63,084 bases of DNA from Oscillospiraceae bacterium (GCA_017512745.1 JAFWEV010000087.1:1-63084), one strand, 5' to 3'; positions 7,511 through 16,061 are shown, numbered from the stretch's first letter. Translations and numbers: made by a program. Notes: generated from the letters alone by a model not told the origin.

Positions 7511-9018
7511 TAGTCTGTACCTCCGGTTGCATAGTATGTGATCTCTTCTTCATTTGTCCTGGATGTCACCAGCTCCTTCTGGATCCTTCCGCTGTACATA
7601 ACATATGTTCTGTCCGTAATGGACAGTATCTCCTGGGTCTCGCAGCTGACATAAATTACGCATTTTCCCTCAGACGCTATCTTCTGTATAAGCGCGAATA
7701 TCTCTCCCTTTGCACCGACGTCGATTCCTTTAGTGGGCTCGTCGAATATATACACATCTGATTCGGCAGCCAGCCACTTCGCAACCGCGACTTTCTGCTG
7801 ATTTCCTCCTGACAGGTTCGCAACGAGCTGTTTTTCTGAAGGAGTTTTAACTCCGAGCAATTCTATATATTTCAGTGCAACTCTGTTCTGCTCTTTCGGC
7901 CTGAGGAACCCCAGCTTTGTACTCAATCTTCCGAGGCATGCTGAGACGATATTGAATTCGACCGTTTCATTGACAAGTACGCCTTCCTTCCGGCGCTCTT
8001 CGGGAACCAGACTGAACCCGTTTTTAACGGCATCGGTCGTATTAACGATTTTCAGTTCCTGTCCGTGATAGAAGATCTTGCCGGAACTTCTCTTTGTAGC
8101 TCCGAAAAGGAGTTTGCAGAGCTCGCTCTTCCCGGCGCCGACAAGGCCTGCTATACCGACTATCTCCCCTTTACCAATATGGAACGAAACATTGTGCACC
8201 TTGTTTTCCGTATCGCTGAGGTCCTCGACTCTGAATAGTTCTTCTCCGACCTCATGATCTGCATGCTCGAACACATCGTCGTATTTTCTTCCGAGCATCG
8301 TCTCAACTATCTGCTGGATCGTCACTTCGGGGGTGATCGGTCTGTTATCGACGATCTTTCCATTTCTCATGACGGTAAGCGTCTCGCATATCTCGGTGAT
8401 CTCCTGCAGCCTGTGGGAAATAAAGATAATACAGATCTGTTCATTTTCCATAAGGCGTCTGATCATCTCGAAAAGGGTCTGAGTCTCACTGAGACTCAAC
8501 GGAGCAGTAGGTTCATCCAGAAGAAGGAAATTACAGTGTTCCCTCACCGCCCTGGCTATGAGGACCATCTGTTTCTGTGCCAGAGGCAGCTGATTGACTC
8601 TTGTGTCAACATCTATGTCCAGACCCAGTCTGCTTAGGGATTCTCTCGCTTCCTGTTTCAGTTTTGGCCAGTCTACTATGACTTTCTTTTCCATGCCGCT
8701 GATCAGGTAGTTCATCATGATGTTTTCGGCAACTGATAAAGTCGGAATAAGCGCCGTATCGACTTCCTGATAAACGATCTCTATTCCGAGTTCCTTAGCC
8801 TGTGCAGGAGTTCTGATCTCAACGGGTTTTCCGTCTATAAAGATTTCGCCTGTATAACCGGGGTTTGCTCCGGCGAGCACTTTCATCAGCGTTGATTTGC
8901 CCGCTCCGTTCGCCCCTACCACTGCTCTGATTTCGCCGGTCTCGACTTCGAAATCAACGTTCTGCAGGGCCTTGACTCCAGGAAATTCCATTGACAGATT
9001 CTTTACTTCAAGTTTCAA
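7510..9018 (-). CDS. Ribose-type ABC transporter ATPase with two nucleotide-binding domains (RbsA family)
   Basis: A 502-residue duplicated ATPase. The first half has Walker A GANGAGKST near residue 36, a degenerate signature region and Walker B LLLDEPTAPL. The second half has a relaxed Walker A GLVGAGKSELC, a signature LSGGNQQKV and Walker B YIFDEPTKGID. This asymmetric pair is characteristic of RbsA/MglA/AraG proteins. It energises uptake with the permease and the lipoprotein receptor. A strong hairpin separates it from the receptor gene at 9051-9084, probably giving excess receptor over ATPase. Confidence 0.93.
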   Translation of the reverse strand: MKLEVKNLSMEFPGVKALQNVDFEVETGEIRAVVGANGAGKSTLMKVLAGANPGYTGEIFIDGKPVEIRTPAQAKELGIEIVYQEVDTALIPTLSVAENIMMNYLISGMEKKVIVDWPKLKQEARESLSRLGLDIDVDTRVNQLPLAQKQMVLIARAVREHCNFLLLDEPTAPLSLSETQTLFEMIRRLMENEQICIIFISHRLQEITEICETLTVMRNGKIVDNRPITPEVTIQQIVETMLGRKYDDVFEHADHEVGEELFRVEDLSDTENKVHNVSFHIGKGEIVGIAGLVGAGKSELCKLLFGATKRSSGKIFYHGQELKIVNTTDAVKNGFSLVPEERRKEGVLVNETVEFNIVSACLGRLSTKLGFLRPKEQNRVALKYIELLGVKTPSEKQLVANLSGGNQQKVAVAKWLAAESDVYIFDEPTKGIDVGAKGEIFALIQKIASEGKCVIYVSCETQEILSITDRTYVMYSGRIQKELVTSRTNEEEITYYATGGTD

Positions 9019-9050
9019 AACGAATCTCCTTTCACTTTTGCCTTATTACT

Positions 9051-9084
9051 GTTAATGCCGACATAAACATATGTCGGCATTAAC
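9051..9084 (-). promoter_or_regulatory. Intercistronic stem-loop between receptor and ATPase genes
   Basis: GTTAATGCCGACATA and its exact complement form a 15-bp stem with an AACA loop. No U run follows on the minus strand, so it is more likely a 3'-end stabiliser or partial processing site that raises receptor mRNA relative to the downstream genes. A comparable hairpin lies at the same place in the pentose ABC operon (56201-56237). Confidence 0.75.
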
Positions 9085-9101
9085 GTTAATTCTAATATAT
9101 C

Positions 9102-10232
9102 TTAGCCAAGATATTTGCTCATCCAATCCGGTGTATGGGCCGTGGAATCACCGTATCCGGGAACATACTGATCAAGATTCAGAACGTTTGCCTTGTCGTC
9201 AAGCATATCCGCTGTGATGAGAGACGGATTCATGTAGTAAACCGGTTCATCCATTTCGTCGCCGTGCAGCTTCATTGCGAGGATCTTGAAGAGCTGATCG
9301 CCGACCTGATCGAAGCTGACTGTCGCGCAGGCTTTCCAAACCTCGTTTCCATCAAGCATGTTTGCGATATCAGAGTTCGCGATATCAACCGTTACGAGCG
9401 GGATATCTGTTCTGCCTGCATCTTTAAGGGCTACATAGCATCCTCTTGCAAATGCGTCATATCCGCAGAAGATAGCGTCTACCGAGCCTACCGGATACTT
9501 GGCAAGAGCTGCGCCGAGGATAGCAGGCAGTGTTGTCTCACCTTCAGGTACGGATGTCGGAGCAACCTGCTCAACTGTTGTGATAAGACCCTCTTCCTCC
9601 CATTTCTCATAAGCGTGTGTACGCGGTCCGAACGGATCATATTCGGAGAGATACATCATCGCTTCAAGCATTCTGACAGGCTCGCCTGCTTTCACTTTTT
9701 CAGGGAACAGTTCATAGCAGACATAATTGAGGAGAAGATCGACCATTGCGCCGTCGCCCTGATAGCAGGATGTTACGCCTTCTACCGTAGCGGCATTTCC
9801 GTTTTCATCCACAAGATATGTATCAAACTCGACAAGCTGTATTCCTGCAGCTCTTACCTTCTTCGCGATATCCAGTGAGAATTCACCTTTACCGTGTGAA
9901 AGGATCAGTCCGTCATACTTCTGGTTGATAAGTGTGTCGACAGTATCGATGTATTTGGCAGCATCTCCATCACAGAAATAAATATCTGCAGTCATTCCCA
10001 TAGCCGCAGCATTATTCTGGATTCTCGTCGCGCAGATCTGGAAGATATCCGATGACGCTCCCAGGTTTACATACGCGATCTTATAATGCGCATCATAAAA
10101 CGGATCTGCCTCTACCGTCTCACCGCCTCCACTGCTGGCAGGCGCCGGAGCGGGTTCCTGGCTGCCACTTCCACATGCAGCCATACTGAAAACAAGTGCC
10201 AGTGTTAAAAGAACTGCAAATACTTTTTTCAT
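9102..10232 (-). CDS. Sugar-binding lipoprotein of the ABC importer
   Basis: A 376-residue extracytoplasmic receptor. Residues 1-20 form a lipoprotein signal (MKKVFAVLLTLALVFSMAAC) with the lipobox SMAAC, then a Gly/Ser/Pro/Ala-rich linker. The mature part reads as a periplasmic-binding type 4 (ribose/galactose) fold, with KIAYVNLGASSDIF and the hinge segment YDGLILSHGKGEFSLDIAKK. The start at 10232 is set by GGAGGT 8 bases upstream; the longer in-frame extension is leader. It is the first gene of the operon, transcribed from the divergent region shared with the DeoR regulator. Ligand is inferred from the neighbouring kinase. Confidence 0.9.
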   Translation of the reverse strand: MKKVFAVLLTLALVFSMAACGSGSQEPAPAPASSGGGETVEADPFYDAHYKIAYVNLGASSDIFQICATRIQNNAAAMGMTADIYFCDGDAAKYIDTVDTLINQKYDGLILSHGKGEFSLDIAKKVRAAGIQLVEFDTYLVDENGNAATVEGVTSCYQGDGAMVDLLLNYVCYELFPEKVKAGEPVRMLEAMMYLSEYDPFGPRTHAYEKWEEEGLITTVEQVAPTSVPEGETTLPAILGAALAKYPVGSVDAIFCGYDAFARGCYVALKDAGRTDIPLVTVDIANSDIANMLDGNEVWKACATVSFDQVGDQLFKILAMKLHGDEMDEPVYYMNPSLITADMLDDKANVLNLDQYVPGYGDSTAHTPDWMSKYLG

Positions 10233-10299
10233 TTCAATAACCTCCATCAATATCATTGAAATTCTTTGTTTTTTGTTGTTTTTCCTCCGTGGCATCTTC

Positions 10300-10329
10300 A
10301 TTATTTATTGTTTTGTGTGGTATTGTCAA
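10300..10329 (-). promoter_or_regulatory. Probable sigma-A promoter of the ABC-mtnK operon
   Basis: On the minus strand TTGACA (10324-10329) is followed by an 18-base spacer and AATAAT (10300-10305). One of the TGTGGT repeats lies inside the spacer, which would allow repression by the neighbouring DeoR protein. Confidence 0.6.
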
Positions 10330-10435
10330 TATAGTTTGTGGTTTTATGTTGTTTTTTGGATGTATGCAATATTCAATGTGGTTTTTGTTGTTGATTATGA
10401 CTAATCGTGTGCTTTTGTGTGGTTTTGTGTTGTAT
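10311..10435 (+). promoter_or_regulatory. Array of TGTGGT-type operator repeats in the divergent promoter region
   Basis: Four copies related to TGTGGTTTTRTGTTGT have their GTGG at 10317, 10338, 10378 and 10419. The spacings are 21, 40 and 41 bases, close to whole helical turns, so all would face one side of the DNA. An inverted half copy, AAACCACAAAA, lies at 10468-10478 next to the ribosome site of the regulator gene. DeoR-family proteins bind such direct repeats. The link to this regulator is inferred. Confidence 0.6.
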
Positions 10436-10457
10436 ATTAGGGGTTTTATGCTATAAT
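10430..10457 (+). promoter_or_regulatory. Promoter of the DeoR regulator gene
   Basis: TTGTAT, a 16-base spacer and TATAAT at 10452-10457 with an extended TG (TGCTATAAT). The fourth operator repeat overlaps the -35 box, consistent with autoregulation. Confidence 0.6.
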
Positions 10458-10488
10458 AATTACAGCTAAACCACAAAAGGAGGTCATC

Positions 10489-11259
10489 ATGTTAGTTGCA
10501 GACAGAAGAACACAGATACTGGACATCATCTCCTCCAGGAAATCAGTCACAGTCAAAGAGATCGCGGATATCTTCGGTGTGAGCACAGAAACTGTCCGAA
10601 GAGATTTCGAGGAACTCAGCAGCCAGGGTTCAATAACCAAGACTTTCGGCGGGGCTGTTCTCAAGCAGAAGGTTGAAACAAGCGTTCCCGCTTCCGACAA
10701 GCTCAACGTCATGGTGGAGAACAAACGCGCGATGGCCAGGATCGCATGTCAGTATATTTCTCCTCACGACTCCATATTTTTAGATCATTCCACATCCGTT
10801 TATTATTTATGCGATTACATTAAGGAAATGCCGCTGACCGTATTTACAAATTCGATCCTGGTAATACAGAGTCTGCAGAACTATAAGAACATCAATCTTG
10901 TTACAACCGGCGGAGTCTACAACCATTCCGAACTCGGATTTTTCGGAGCACATGCTGTCGACGACGTAAACTCCCACAATGTGGACAAAGCTTTCCTTTC
11001 CTGTCAATATCTCGATCTGAGAAGAGGTCTCAGCGATTCACGCGAGGAAATTTCCAATATGCGCAGGCACATAATCTCTTCCGCAGTTGATTCCTCATAC
11101 TTAATAGCAGACTATACAAAATTCGACAACTCTTCATTTGTAGTCACTTCACCGCTCTCAGCGCTCACAAATCTCATTACGGACCGGGAGCTCTCGCCTC
11201 AGTGGGCGGATGCTTTGAACAGAGCTCATGTCAAATACGACATAGCCCAGGTCATCTAA
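10489..11259 (+). CDS. DeoR-family transcriptional regulator
   Basis: A 256-residue protein. Residues 5-57 are the DeoR winged helix (RRTQILDIISSRKSVTVKEIADIF, then VSTETVRRDFEEL). The C-terminal sensor resembles the DeoRC sugar-phosphate-binding domain, with VTTGGVYNHSELGFFG in place of the usual TTGG...GP pattern. A perfect AAAGGAGGT lies before the ATG. Such regulators usually respond to a phosphorylated intermediate; here the kinase product or the ketose phosphate is the natural inducer. It is divergent from the ABC-mtnK operon and followed by the alcohol dehydrogenase gene after about 60 bases. Confidence 0.92.
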   Translation: MLVADRRTQILDIISSRKSVTVKEIADIFGVSTETVRRDFEELSSQGSITKTFGGAVLKQKVETSVPASDKLNVMVENKRAMARIACQYISPHDSIFLDHSTSVYYLCDYIKEMPLTVFTNSILVIQSLQNYKNINLVTTGGVYNHSELGFFGAHAVDDVNSHNVDKAFLSCQYLDLRRGLSDSREEISNMRRHIISSAVDSSYLIADYTKFDNSSFVVTSPLSALTNLITDRELSPQWADALNRAHVKYDIAQVI

Positions 11260-11318
11260 ACAGTTAATTATTCCTCCGTGGCAGATCAACATTTATTTGT
11301 ATGATTAGGAGGAGTATC

Positions 11319-12488
11319 ATGCTTAACTTTACTTATTACATTCCGACTGTTATCCATTTCGGATGCGGTCAGGTTTCCCATCTCACCGAATTGACCCAAA
11401 GCGGAAAAAAAGTACTGATGGTCTATGGCGGGGGCAGTATCAAACGCTCCGGTCTTTATGACCGTGCTATCGCAATCCTAAAATCAGCAGGATTGGAGGT
11501 ATTCGAGCTCGGTGGAGTGGAGCCCAATCCGAAGATCCAATCCGTCTATGCCGGTGTGGAGATCTGCAAAGCCAACAATATAGATATGGTCCTTGCAGTT
11601 GGCGGCGGCTCATCCATAGACTGTGCCAAAGTAATTGCGGCAGGAGCTCTTTACGACGGAGACGCCTGGGACCTAGTGACCAACGGTTCACTCATCAAAG
11701 GCGCACTTCCTATCTATACGGTGCTCACACTGGCCGCGACCGGTTCCGAGATGGATGCCGGCGCCGTTATCTCGAATGACGCCATATTTGAGAAGATCGT
11801 CACACACTCACCGTTCATGCTCCCGAAAATGTCCATCATGGATCCGGAATACACATTTACAGTGTCACCTAGACAGACCTCTGCCGGAACTGCAGATATG
11901 ATGAGCCATACCCTTGAGAACTATTTCACCGATGTTCCGGGTGCCGTCATCCAGGCGAGACTGGCTGAAGCCATTCTCAAGACCTGCATCGAGAACGGTC
12001 CCAAGGCTCTTGCCAATCCTAAAGATTATGACGCGCGTGCCAACCTGATGTGGGCCGGAAGCCTCGCAATCAACGGTCTTATCAAGCTAGGAGCGCCGAT
12101 TCCGTGGAATGTACATCCGATCGAGCACGAACTGTCCGTGTTCTACGGCGCGACTCACGGCGAAGGCCTCGCGATCCTCACACCGCCATGGATGAAGCTT
12201 GTTCTCGAGAAGGATCCGTCCAAAGCGGCCGCCTTTGCAACTTATGCAAGAAACGTATGGGGTGTCGTTGAAGATGACGACGATGTCGCTGCAAAAATCG
12301 CCATAGACAAAACCGCCGAGTTCTTCTTCGAGACAATGAAGATGCCGGCAAATCTCAGAGCCATAGGCGTGGAAGACAAATCCAAGTTTGAGATAATGGC
12401 TGAAAAAGCATCAAAGAATGTCGCGGGCGGCGGATTTGTCCAGTTGTATAAAGAGGATATCATTCATCTCTTTGATCTGGCTTTCTGA
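11319..12488 (+). CDS. Iron-containing (group III) alcohol dehydrogenase
   Basis: A 389-residue Fe-ADH of the BdhA/YqhD/FucO group. The NAD(P) loop is AVGGGSSIDCAKV near residue 95. Metal ligands are the Asp and His of TADMMSHTLENYF and the two His of VHPIEHELSVFYGATHGEG. The ATG at 11319 follows AGGAGG by 6 bases; the earlier ATG overlaps that site. In the context of kinase, isomerase and aldolase it is the likely enzyme that reduces the aldehyde product (2-methylthioacetaldehyde or acetaldehyde) to an alcohol. Butanol dehydrogenase is the name an automatic annotation would probably give. It is co-oriented with the DeoR gene and ends before a strong terminator. Confidence 0.9.
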   Translation: MLNFTYYIPTVIHFGCGQVSHLTELTQSGKKVLMVYGGGSIKRSGLYDRAIAILKSAGLEVFELGGVEPNPKIQSVYAGVEICKANNIDMVLAVGGGSSIDCAKVIAAGALYDGDAWDLVTNGSLIKGALPIYTVLTLAATGSEMDAGAVISNDAIFEKIVTHSPFMLPKMSIMDPEYTFTVSPRQTSAGTADMMSHTLENYFTDVPGAVIQARLAEAILKTCIENGPKALANPKDYDARANLMWAGSLAINGLIKLGAPIPWNVHPIEHELSVFYGATHGEGLAILTPPWMKLVLEKDPSKAAAFATYARNVWGVVEDDDDVAAKIAIDKTAEFFFETMKMPANLRAIGVEDKSKFEIMAEKASKNVAGGGFVQLYKEDIIHLFDLAF

Positions 12489-12556
12489 TCGGTTACCTGT
12501 TCAGTTAAAAAGAGTTTTTTCATTATTTCCCTTCCAAGGTCATTCTGGCCAAACAT

Positions 12557-12602
12557 AAACACCCGCAGGCAAGGCCGAAATCGGTCAGGCCCTTGGGTGT
12601 TT
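12557..12602. repeat. Inverted repeat 3' of the alcohol dehydrogenase gene
   Basis: AAACACCC at 12557-12564 pairs with GGGTGTTT at 12595-12602 around a GC-rich loop that itself can fold (GGCCGA and TCGGTC). It has no clear U run and may be a second, weaker end structure or a small structured RNA. Function not shown. Confidence 0.4.
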
Positions 12603-12633
12603 GTGCCTGCAATCGGCCCAGCATATAAAGAGT

Positions 12634-12672
12634 AATAAACATCCACCAAGCCGGTGGATGTTTATTATTATT
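12634..12672 (+). terminator. Strong, probably bidirectional terminator
   Basis: AATAAACATCCACC and GGTGGATGTTTATT form a perfect 14-bp stem with loop AAGCC, followed by TATTATTG. It closes the DeoR-alcohol dehydrogenase unit and insulates the following sigma gene. Confidence 0.85.
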
Positions 12673-12760
12673 GTTTACCCTTTTCTGCCGTATAATATTT
12701 TTATTGTTTGTAAGATATTGTCTGAAATGTTGTGTATATAGGTGAAAGGGGGCGATCAAC

Positions 12761-13321
12761 ATGGAAGATGCGCAGATCGTTGGACTGTACTGGGCAAGGG
12801 ACGAAAGAGCGATCGACGAGTCATCCGGCAAATACGGAGCCTACTGCGGCTCCATCGCCTACAACATACTTGCCGACAGACAGGAGACGGAGGAATGCGT
12901 GAACGACACATGGTTAGGTGCCTGGAATTCGATGCCTCCTCACAGGCCTGTTCTTCTGGCCGCTTTTCTCGGCAGAATAACGAGAAATCTTGCCTTTAAC
13001 CTTTATAAAAAACTGCACCGTGAAAAAAGAGGCGGGAGCAACATCGATCTTGTGCTGGATGAGCTTGCCGACTGCGTGTCCGGCGGAGATGATCCTGCAA
13101 ACGTCATAAACACAGGCGATCTTACGGGGGACATCGATCTCTTCCTGTCATCGCTTCCCGAAACAAAACAGAGGATGTTTATCCTACGCTACTGGTACGC
13201 GGACAGCATAGGAGATATCGCGGAACGACTCGGATTGAGCGAGAACAACGTCTCCGTTACGCTGAACAGAGTCCGCAAACAGCTCAGAGATTATCTTACT
13301 GACAGAGGATATGACCTATGA
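12761..13321 (+). CDS. ECF-type RNA polymerase sigma factor
   Basis: A 186-residue sigma-70 family protein of extracytoplasmic-function size. Region 2 spans about 15-95 (DRQETEECVNDTWLGAWNSMPP and AFLGRITRNLAF are its landmarks), and region 4 spans about 120-182 (LPETKQRMFILRYWYADSIGDIAERLG, then SENNVSVTLNRVRKQL). AAAGGGGG lies 8 bases before the ATG, and a TATAAT box is at 12691-12696. Its stop overlaps the start of the serpin gene by four bases (ATGA), so the two products are made together. In Clostridia such sigma genes usually overlap a membrane-bound partner that holds them inactive. Confidence 0.9.
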   Translation: MEDAQIVGLYWARDERAIDESSGKYGAYCGSIAYNILADRQETEECVNDTWLGAWNSMPPHRPVLLAAFLGRITRNLAFNLYKKLHREKRGGSNIDLVLDELADCVSGGDDPANVINTGDLTGDIDLFLSSLPETKQRMFILRYWYADSIGDIAERLGLSENNVSVTLNRVRKQLRDYLTDRGYDL

Positions 13322-14766
13322 AAAAAGAAGAATTATTTGAAGCTCTGCAGAATATCGACGACGAAAAAGTCATCTCTGCAAGAGACGGAAAAGTTAAGAA
13401 AAAGCCGATATGGATAAGATGGGCCGCCCTCGCCGCATGCGCGGCGCTGGTCATAGGGACGTTCGCGGGCGTCAGGTTCTTTAAAGGCAGAGCCGGGATC
13501 GGTCCCGAGACCTACCCCGGAGGTATAGTCGCAGTCACTGCACAGTATCCCGCCCCGACCGCCGTGAATCTCACGCCGCAGAAATTCATGGAGAGCGACG
13601 AACATTGGGAGTGGTTCCAGGCGCACAGAGAAGAGACAGCGGCAGCCAGCCTGCTCAGAGGCGGAATGACGCAGTACTACAGCGACCTCATGCAGCTGAT
13701 GCTCGTATCCGAAGACGAAAACACCGTCTGCTCGCCGCTGAATGTATACATCGCGTTTGCAATGCTGGCCGAAGTGACCGACGGCGACTCGAGGCAGCAG
13801 ATCCTGGATATGCTTGGGGCGCCGGACATTGCCTCCTTGAGAAAAGACGTCAAGGCATTGTGGGAGGGCAATTACGCCGATACCCCGATGCTCAAGAGCA
13901 TCCTCGCGAATTCGATCTGGCTCAGGGACGGAGTCGAATACAATACGGACACCATGTCGCGTCTGGCCAGTCAGTACTACGCATCCTCCTTCAGCGGAGT
14001 TCCCGGAAGCGAGGCTATGGACGAGGCTCTCAGAAGTTGGACCGACAGAAACACAAACGGTCTGCTCACGGAGTACGTGAAGGATATGAAACTGGATCCG
14101 TCAACGGTAATGTCGATCGTGTCCACTATCTACTACAAAGCCCAGTGGGTCAACAAGTTCCCTGAAAACAGCACAACTCAGGAGACATTCCACGGCACGC
14201 TCAGCGACACCGCTGTCGATATGATGCATATGACCAGCATGATGAGAGTGTATAACGCGGATCAGTTTACCGCCGTAGAACTCGGCCTGACAGACAGCGG
14301 ATCGATGTTTTTCTATCTGCCGAAGGACGGCGTGGACGTCAATGCGCTTGCTGAAGATCCGGAGGTCCTCACAGCCGCGGATCCCGAGATGAACGGGAAC
14401 TCATGGTCCTTCCCTCTCGTCAACCTGTCTCTTCCGAAATTCAGCGTCTCGGAAAAATCGGATCTTCTCGAAACGATAAAGAAACTCGGTATCACCGATG
14501 TTCTGGATCCCGGGCTGTCGGATTTTTCACCGCTAACGGACGATTTCGATGAACTGTATCTCAGCACCGCCAATCACGCCGCGATGGTGGAGATCGACGA
14601 GAACGGCGTCACCGCGGCAGCATATACCGAACTGGCGCTGACAGAAGGAGCCGCGCTTCCCGAAGACGAGATCGATCTCGTTTTCGACCGCCCGTTCATG
14701 TTCGTGGTCACGGGTCAGGACGGTTCGGTCCTCTTCTCCGGTATCGTGAGAAATATCGCAGAATAA
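13318..14766 (+). CDS. Membrane-anchored serpin in the anti-sigma-factor position
   Basis: A 482-residue protein. Residues 1-40 (MKKEELFEALQNIDDEKVIS, then a Lys-rich stretch) look like the cytoplasmic head of clostridial anti-sigma-like proteins, and 41-58 form one membrane span. From about 100 to the end it is a complete serpin: SPLNVYIAFAMLAEV, NSIWLRDG, TIYYKAQW, LPKFSVS, and the hinge and reactive loop NGVTAAAYTELALTEG, ending in DRPFMFVV. The alanine-rich hinge suggests an inhibitory serpin. The loop should face outside. Overlap with the sigma gene strongly suggests a functional pair in which protease capture could alter sigma release; that mechanism is inference. Confidence 0.9.
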   Translation: MKKEELFEALQNIDDEKVISARDGKVKKKPIWIRWAALAACAALVIGTFAGVRFFKGRAGIGPETYPGGIVAVTAQYPAPTAVNLTPQKFMESDEHWEWFQAHREETAAASLLRGGMTQYYSDLMQLMLVSEDENTVCSPLNVYIAFAMLAEVTDGDSRQQILDMLGAPDIASLRKDVKALWEGNYADTPMLKSILANSIWLRDGVEYNTDTMSRLASQYYASSFSGVPGSEAMDEALRSWTDRNTNGLLTEYVKDMKLDPSTVMSIVSTIYYKAQWVNKFPENSTTQETFHGTLSDTAVDMMHMTSMMRVYNADQFTAVELGLTDSGSMFFYLPKDGVDVNALAEDPEVLTAADPEMNGNSWSFPLVNLSLPKFSVSEKSDLLETIKKLGITDVLDPGLSDFSPLTDDFDELYLSTANHAAMVEIDENGVTAAAYTELALTEGAALPEDEIDLVFDRPFMFVVTGQDGSVLFSGIVRNIAE

Positions 14767-14780
14767 CAGTTTATTCCATA

Positions 14781-14817
14781 AAGAAGGGTCTGCCTCGGCA
14801 GACCCTTCTTTCTTTTT
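14781..14817 (+). terminator. Rho-independent terminator of the sigma-serpin operon
   Basis: AAGAAGGGTCTGCC and GGCAGACCCTTCTT form a 14-bp stem with a two-base TC gap, followed by TCTTTTTG. It can also serve the converging minus-strand operon that ends at 14838. Confidence 0.9.
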
Positions 14818-14837
14818 GCACTGTTGTCCTGATATCT

Positions 14838-16061
14838 TCAGTTTTCCTTAGCCCTTCTCGCGTATGCTGCATAGAGCAGCAGCAGTCCGCCCAGGTCGAA
14901 CAGCAGCACTATCCCCAGCGGAACAGTGTATGATCCAAACGAGTCGTATATAAATCCGATCACTGTCATTGAAGCCGCGCTGCCCACCATACCCACGACG
15001 GAAAGGATCGAATAAGAATCCATATATGCTTCCGGTCTGAACAGATCCTTGCTTGCGAGCGGCATTCCGGTCGCTGTGATCGAAAATGCGCATCCGCACA
15101 TGAATGCCAGAACGGACATCACCGTTCTGCCCGGAGTGAGGAACACGAGCCCGGCCAGTCCGAGCATGGTTATGCAGAGGAACAGTGTCATGGCTCTCTT
15201 TGCTCCGAATTTATCCGATATGATCCCGATTGACAGCTTCGAGAGCACATTTCCCACCATAGCGACCGATACAAACGCCGCGCCTTCTGCGGAGGTGAAT
15301 CCGTGATCTACGGCGTATTTCGAGAGATGTCCCGGCACGCTCGACGCATAGACAAACATGAGGCAAGCGATCATGAACAGGATAAACGGAGCGGTGAATA
15401 TCTTTGCTTTCTGCCCTTCCGCTCTGTCCGCGCGCACTTCGGAAGCAGCAGAGTTCACGCCGCTGTCTCCGAAAGCCGTCATCCCCGCTTCGGCGGGAGT
15501 TCTTCTTAAAAAAATGACACCCGGAAGACACAGGCACAGGGTCAGTATCGCAAGCGTCATGAACGCCGCCCGCCATCCTCTGTTCACCGTCACGGAATTG
15601 AGCACCGGGCTGAATACCGTCCCGAGCAACCCCATAGAACTTGTCATGATCCCCATCACAAGACCGACCCGCTTCCTGAACCAGCTGTTGATCACTATGA
15701 CAAGAACGACTGCTCCGAAGGCGGCGGACCCCAGGCCCTGGGTGAACGCGAGAATATACAGCTGCCACAGCGCCGTGATCCTGCTGAGCAGCACGAATGA
15801 GAGAACGCTCAGCGCCGTTCCCGCACCGAGAAGGACCCTGAAACTGATCTTCCGCATCAGCTTTACCGCCACGGGTCCTCCGAAGCCGCACGTGAGCAGC
15901 GCTATGGTATAGTACATGTTCGTGCTCCCTATGCCGACGCCGAAAGCGCCCGCTATGGGAGCGTACAGTACCGCCAGCAGATTAAAAATGCCGTTTGAAG
16001 CCGCAGCCATCGCGCACGCGCAGACAACGATGACGATATAGTAGTAGTTTCTTTTTCCCAT
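14838..16061 (-). CDS. Major facilitator superfamily transporter
   Basis: A 407-residue protein with twelve hydrophobic segments and a central loop around residue 200 (ASEVRADRAEGQKAK), the layout of OFA/monocarboxylate-type MFS carriers. The start is preceded by a GAGGAGAA-type site. It is the last gene of the long minus-strand cluster and probably imports or exports a small organic acid or amino-acid derivative handled by the cluster. Substrate cannot be read from sequence. A second MFS of similar type stands just upstream of the cluster at 29175. Confidence 0.85.
   Translation of the reverse strand: MGKRNYYYIVIVVCACAMAAASNGIFNLLAVLYAPIAGAFGVGIGSTNMYYTIALLTCGFGGPVAVKLMRKISFRVLLGAGTALSVLSFVLLSRITALWQLYILAFTQGLGSAAFGAVVLVIVINSWFRKRVGLVMGIMTSSMGLLGTVFSPVLNSVTVNRGWRAAFMTLAILTLCLCLPGVIFLRRTPAEAGMTAFGDSGVNSAASEVRADRAEGQKAKIFTAPFILFMIACLMFVYASSVPGHLSKYAVDHGFTSAEGAAFVSVAMVGNVLSKLSIGIISDKFGAKRAMTLFLCITMLGLAGLVFLTPGRTVMSVLAFMCGCAFSITATGMPLASKDLFRPEAYMDSYSILSVVGMVGSAASMTVIGFIYDSFGSYTVPLGIVLLFDLGGLLLLYAAYARRAKEN

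Noticed and set aside
12557..12602. Inverted repeat as a riboswitch or second terminator
   Set aside because: No U run and no match to a riboswitch core that I know; kept only as a low-confidence repeat.
13318..14766. Reading the second gene of the sigma pair as an ordinary secreted serpin
   Set aside because: The N-terminus is a charged cytoplasmic head before a membrane span, with no signal-peptidase site, and the gene overlaps the sigma gene.
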